From Micromonospora phaseoli (GTDB lineage Bacteria > Actinomycetota > Actinomycetes > Mycobacteriales > Micromonosporaceae), in contig NZ_FNYV01000016.1 in NCBI RefSeq assembly GCF_900109115.1, positions 1 to 64,000 on the forward strand: a stretch of DNA of 64,000 nt, given 5' to 3'. Made by a program: the position numbers and the translations under genes. A model generated the notes under the pieces. That model had not been told where the DNA came from and made no database searches. It saw only the letters and a list, made by a program, of their open reading frames with translations. This document shows positions 62,077 through 64,000 of this stretch, piece after piece (positions within the stretch are counted from its first letter, which is position 1; each line of letters opens with the position of its first letter).

Positions 62077-62777
62077 TCAGATTCGGTGCAGCAGCGCACT
62101 CGCCAACGCCAGGTACTCGATCGCTTCCGCTTCGGAGTCGGGCAGGTCCGCACCATGCGCCCGGGGATTACGAAGGCCAGCCATCGCCCCAGCGAATAGG
62201 AATCGGAATCCCTCGCGTTCGTCCTGCGCGTTGCGGCCGTCGTGTCGGGCGACGTCGATGATCGGGCTCTGGGGGTTGAAGGCGCGATGCATGAGCGGGA
62301 CACCGGTTTCGGTCAGGCCGGATTTCGTCTGGACCTGCAGCTCCACGGCTTGAAAAGCGGCCAATACGGCCTTGCTGTAGTGGACGTCTGCGAACAACGC
62401 GCCTGCCGCCTGGTACACGGTGGGGTGCATCCCGGGGATTTCTACCCGCCGGTCAGCGGGTGCGGGCCGAGTTGTAACGGGCTCGATTTCGGCCGTTACG
62501 CGTTGGGCGGATTCCGGTAGTCCGCGCCGGCTGTGGTAGGTCACCCGTGTCGCTCGATACAGCTTGGCCTTTCCCGAGGGAGGGCGCTGCTCGATGAGAT
62601 CCCCTCCTCAAGGTCGGTGTCGAGCAGGAATGTAGCCGTCTTGGCTGACATCAGGGCAAAGACATCGACACATGTCTCACCCTTGGAGCTGCGGCGGACG
62701 ATGGCGACTTCTTCCATGTGACGCCCGAGTGGTCCGTTCAGCCGGGCGGCACGCATCTCCCCTGCGGGGGTACTCAT
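62077..62777 (-). pseudogene. TIGR02391-type gene broken by a one-base frameshift
   Basis: ATG 62777 (GGAGA upstream) starts a frame encoding EEVAIVRRSSKGETCVDVFA and TATFLLDTDLEEG. After LEEG the frame turns to nonsense and stops at 62541. A shift at the GGGG run (CCCC at 62601-62604 on the plus strand) restores DLIEQRPPSGKAKLYRATRV, continuous with TYHSRRGLPE and the TIGR02391 domain (MHPTVYQAAGALFADVHYSK, EGFRFLFAGAMAGLRNPRAH). One extra G would give an intact ~233-residue protein. TIGR02391 proteins are of unknown function and often sit in defence or mobile loci. Confidence 0.75.
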
Positions 62778-62792
62778 CTTGTTCTCCTTGCC

Positions 62793-64000
62793 TCATCGGG
62801 GCGCGGACGGTTCGACGAAATACGAACCGCCCCGGCTCTCGACGGTCACCGCACCGCCGCCCATCGTGGTCGCCACCATCACATCGTCGGCCGGCAGCGC
62901 ATACACCCGCGTGACGGCGGATCCGGTCGCGGTGGTGCCCGGATCGATCAGAACGGCGTACGTGCCAGCGGCCGGGATCGTGAACGGCTCGATGAGCATC
63001 GATGAGTAGAGGCCGGCCCCACCGACCAGCGTCGTCCCGTCCGGGCGACGCACCGACACCTGGGGAGTACCGCCGATGGTGTGGTTGGGCACCTGGACGC
63101 TGATCCGCTGTCCGGCCGGGGCGGTGAAGGTGACGGTCGCGTTCTGGCCCGGCATCGTGGTGGTCACGGTGGCCGGCGTTCCGTCCAGGGCGGCCACGGC
63201 GGTCGCGTCCGACGAAATGTCGAACACCGCGACGTCCACCTTCCCGGTCGCGCCCTTCGCCGGGTCGATGAAGATCGAGTAGGTGCCGGTGGAGGGCAGC
63301 ACGAACTGATCGAAGAAGCGGCTGCCACTGACCAGTTGCCCGCTGACCAGCGTCATACCGTCCGGCCGCCGGAAGCCGACCTGGAGGCCCGAGGCGCCGT
63401 AGGTCGACCCGCTCACCGCGACACTGAGCCGCTGGCCGGCCGTGCCGAGCACCTCGACCGTCGCGTTCTGGCCGGGCACGGCCGTTGTCACACTGACCGC
63501 CGATCCATCCGCGGCGGCTCGCACCGTGACGTCGGCGGGCACGTCGTACGCGGTGACGACCACCTGCCCGGTCGCACTGCCCTGCGAGTCGATCAGCACG
63601 GAGTAGGCGCCTGCCGTGGGATGCGGCAACGGCTCCAGGAAAATGCCCGCGCCGCCGAAGCCGGTGGCGGAAACCGCCGTGGAGCCGTCCGGCCGGAAGA
63701 TTGAGACGCGGGCATTCGAGGTGGAGGATCCGAAGGTGCTGCCCGTCAGCACAAGGCTGGTACGCCTGCCCACGGGGGCGGCGACGGTGAGCAGCGCGAC
63801 CCGATCGGCCACTGCCACCGCAGCCGTCGCCGGTGTTCCGGTAAGCAGCCGACTGGTGAACTCAACGTCGGTCGCGCGCCAGGGCGAGCGCGCCACGTAG
63901 AGGTCGGCGCCGGATGTCCCGTTGCCTGCCGGCGTGGTGACCACCACCGGTCCGGACGTGGCCCCGGCTGGCAGGGTGATGGTCAGCCGGTCATCGGCGA
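62793..64000 (-). CDS. Secreted repeat protein, 5' end beyond the window
   Basis: About 402 residues are visible and the frame is still open at the right edge. There are at least three tandem units of ~100 residues, each with a GQNATV or similar strand, a GQRxSV strand, an FRRPDGMTLV / VRRPDGTTLV / IFRPDGSTAV strand and a GTYxxxIDP segment. These are beta-sandwich-like, of the kind seen in large extracellular proteins with PKD or pre-peptidase repeats. The upstream-most part (VVVTTPAGNGTSGADLYV) looks like the end of an IPT/TIG domain. Surface or secreted role inferred; no signal peptide in view. Confidence 0.82.
   Translation of the reverse strand, partial: ADDRLTITLPAGATSGPVVVTTPAGNGTSGADLYVARSPWRATDVEFTSRLLTGTPATAAVAVADRVALLTVAAPVGRRTSLVLTGSTFGSSTSNARVSIFRPDGSTAVSATGFGGAGIFLEPLPHPTAGAYSVLIDSQGSATGQVVVTAYDVPADVTVRAAADGSAVSVTTAVPGQNATVEVLGTAGQRLSVAVSGSTYGASGLQVGFRRPDGMTLVSGQLVSGSRFFDQFVLPSTGTYSIFIDPAKGATGKVDVAVFDISSDATAVAALDGTPATVTTTMPGQNATVTFTAPAGQRISVQVPNHTIGGTPQVSVRRPDGTTLVGGAGLYSSMLIEPFTIPAAGTYAVLIDPGTTATGSAVTRVYALPADDVMVATTMGGGAVTVESRGGSYFVEPSAPR

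Noticed and set aside
1-64000. tRNA or rRNA genes
   Set aside because: I looked for T-loop GGTTCGAAxCC-like patterns with acceptor stems and for rRNA signatures and found none; a covariance-model search would be decisive.

Overview
The window is high-GC DNA with GTG and TTG starts, weak or absent Shine-Dalgarno sequences at several genes, and gene families typical of filamentous actinomycetes: a DUF574 methyltransferase, an XRE-SARP-NB-ARC-TPR regulator, SigE-type ECF sigma factors, a TioE-type double MerR regulator, and WXG100/FtsK-FHA proteins. A member of the Micromonosporaceae is the most likely source. This is inferred from gene content; no marker gene is present.

Layout. 1-8.5 kb: assorted chromosomal genes (DUF2293, MarR, a lipase with a PASTA tail beside the stub of a lost alcohol dehydrogenase, DUF4037, DUF574 methyltransferase, MOSC). 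8.6-9.9 kb: a scar where two truncated regulators meet tail to tail. 10-11.4 kb: a ferric-reductase-like flavocytochrome. 11.7-18.1 kb: a tripartite tricarboxylate transporter (tctCBA, minus strand) divergent from a TctD/TctE-like two-component system and followed by an orphan TAXI binding lipoprotein. Direct repeats in the divergent promoter region are candidate response-regulator sites. 18.2-21.3 kb: a 1030-residue SARP regulator.

21.5-36.3 kb is the most interesting part. It is a type VII-like secretion locus with an FHA-FtsK/SpoIIIE ATPase, a 1522-residue acidic protein with an RTX-like repeat patch, a WXG-type protein, a small EspC-like protein, two accessory proteins and a hypothetical gene. 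It also holds its own ECF sigma/anti-sigma pair. None of the usual ESX partners EccB, EccD, EccE or MycP is present. Four promoters of the form GGAACC-N17-CGAA lie in three intergenic regions of the locus and would make it one regulon.

36.8-41 kb: membrane protein, VOC protein, methyltransferase and an unusual SDR. 41-47 kb: secreted proteins (three-repeat protein, GH30 glycosidase, multidomain esterase). 47-53.6 kb: alpha/beta hydrolases interleaved with MerR-type regulators, including a MerR-methyltransferase fusion with a textbook MerR promoter and an erythromycin-esterase/DUF6194 fusion divergent from a TioE-like regulator.

53.6-62.8 kb is a decayed accessory region: pieces of IS5, IS110 and ISL3 transposases, a tyrosine integrase and a large serine recombinase. 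Between them are small intact genes (SigE-type sigma/anti-sigma, VOC, CYTH, lipoprotein, DinB) and a TIGR02391-type gene broken by a one-base frameshift. The right edge cuts a secreted repeat protein. No rRNA, tRNA or CRISPR array was seen.
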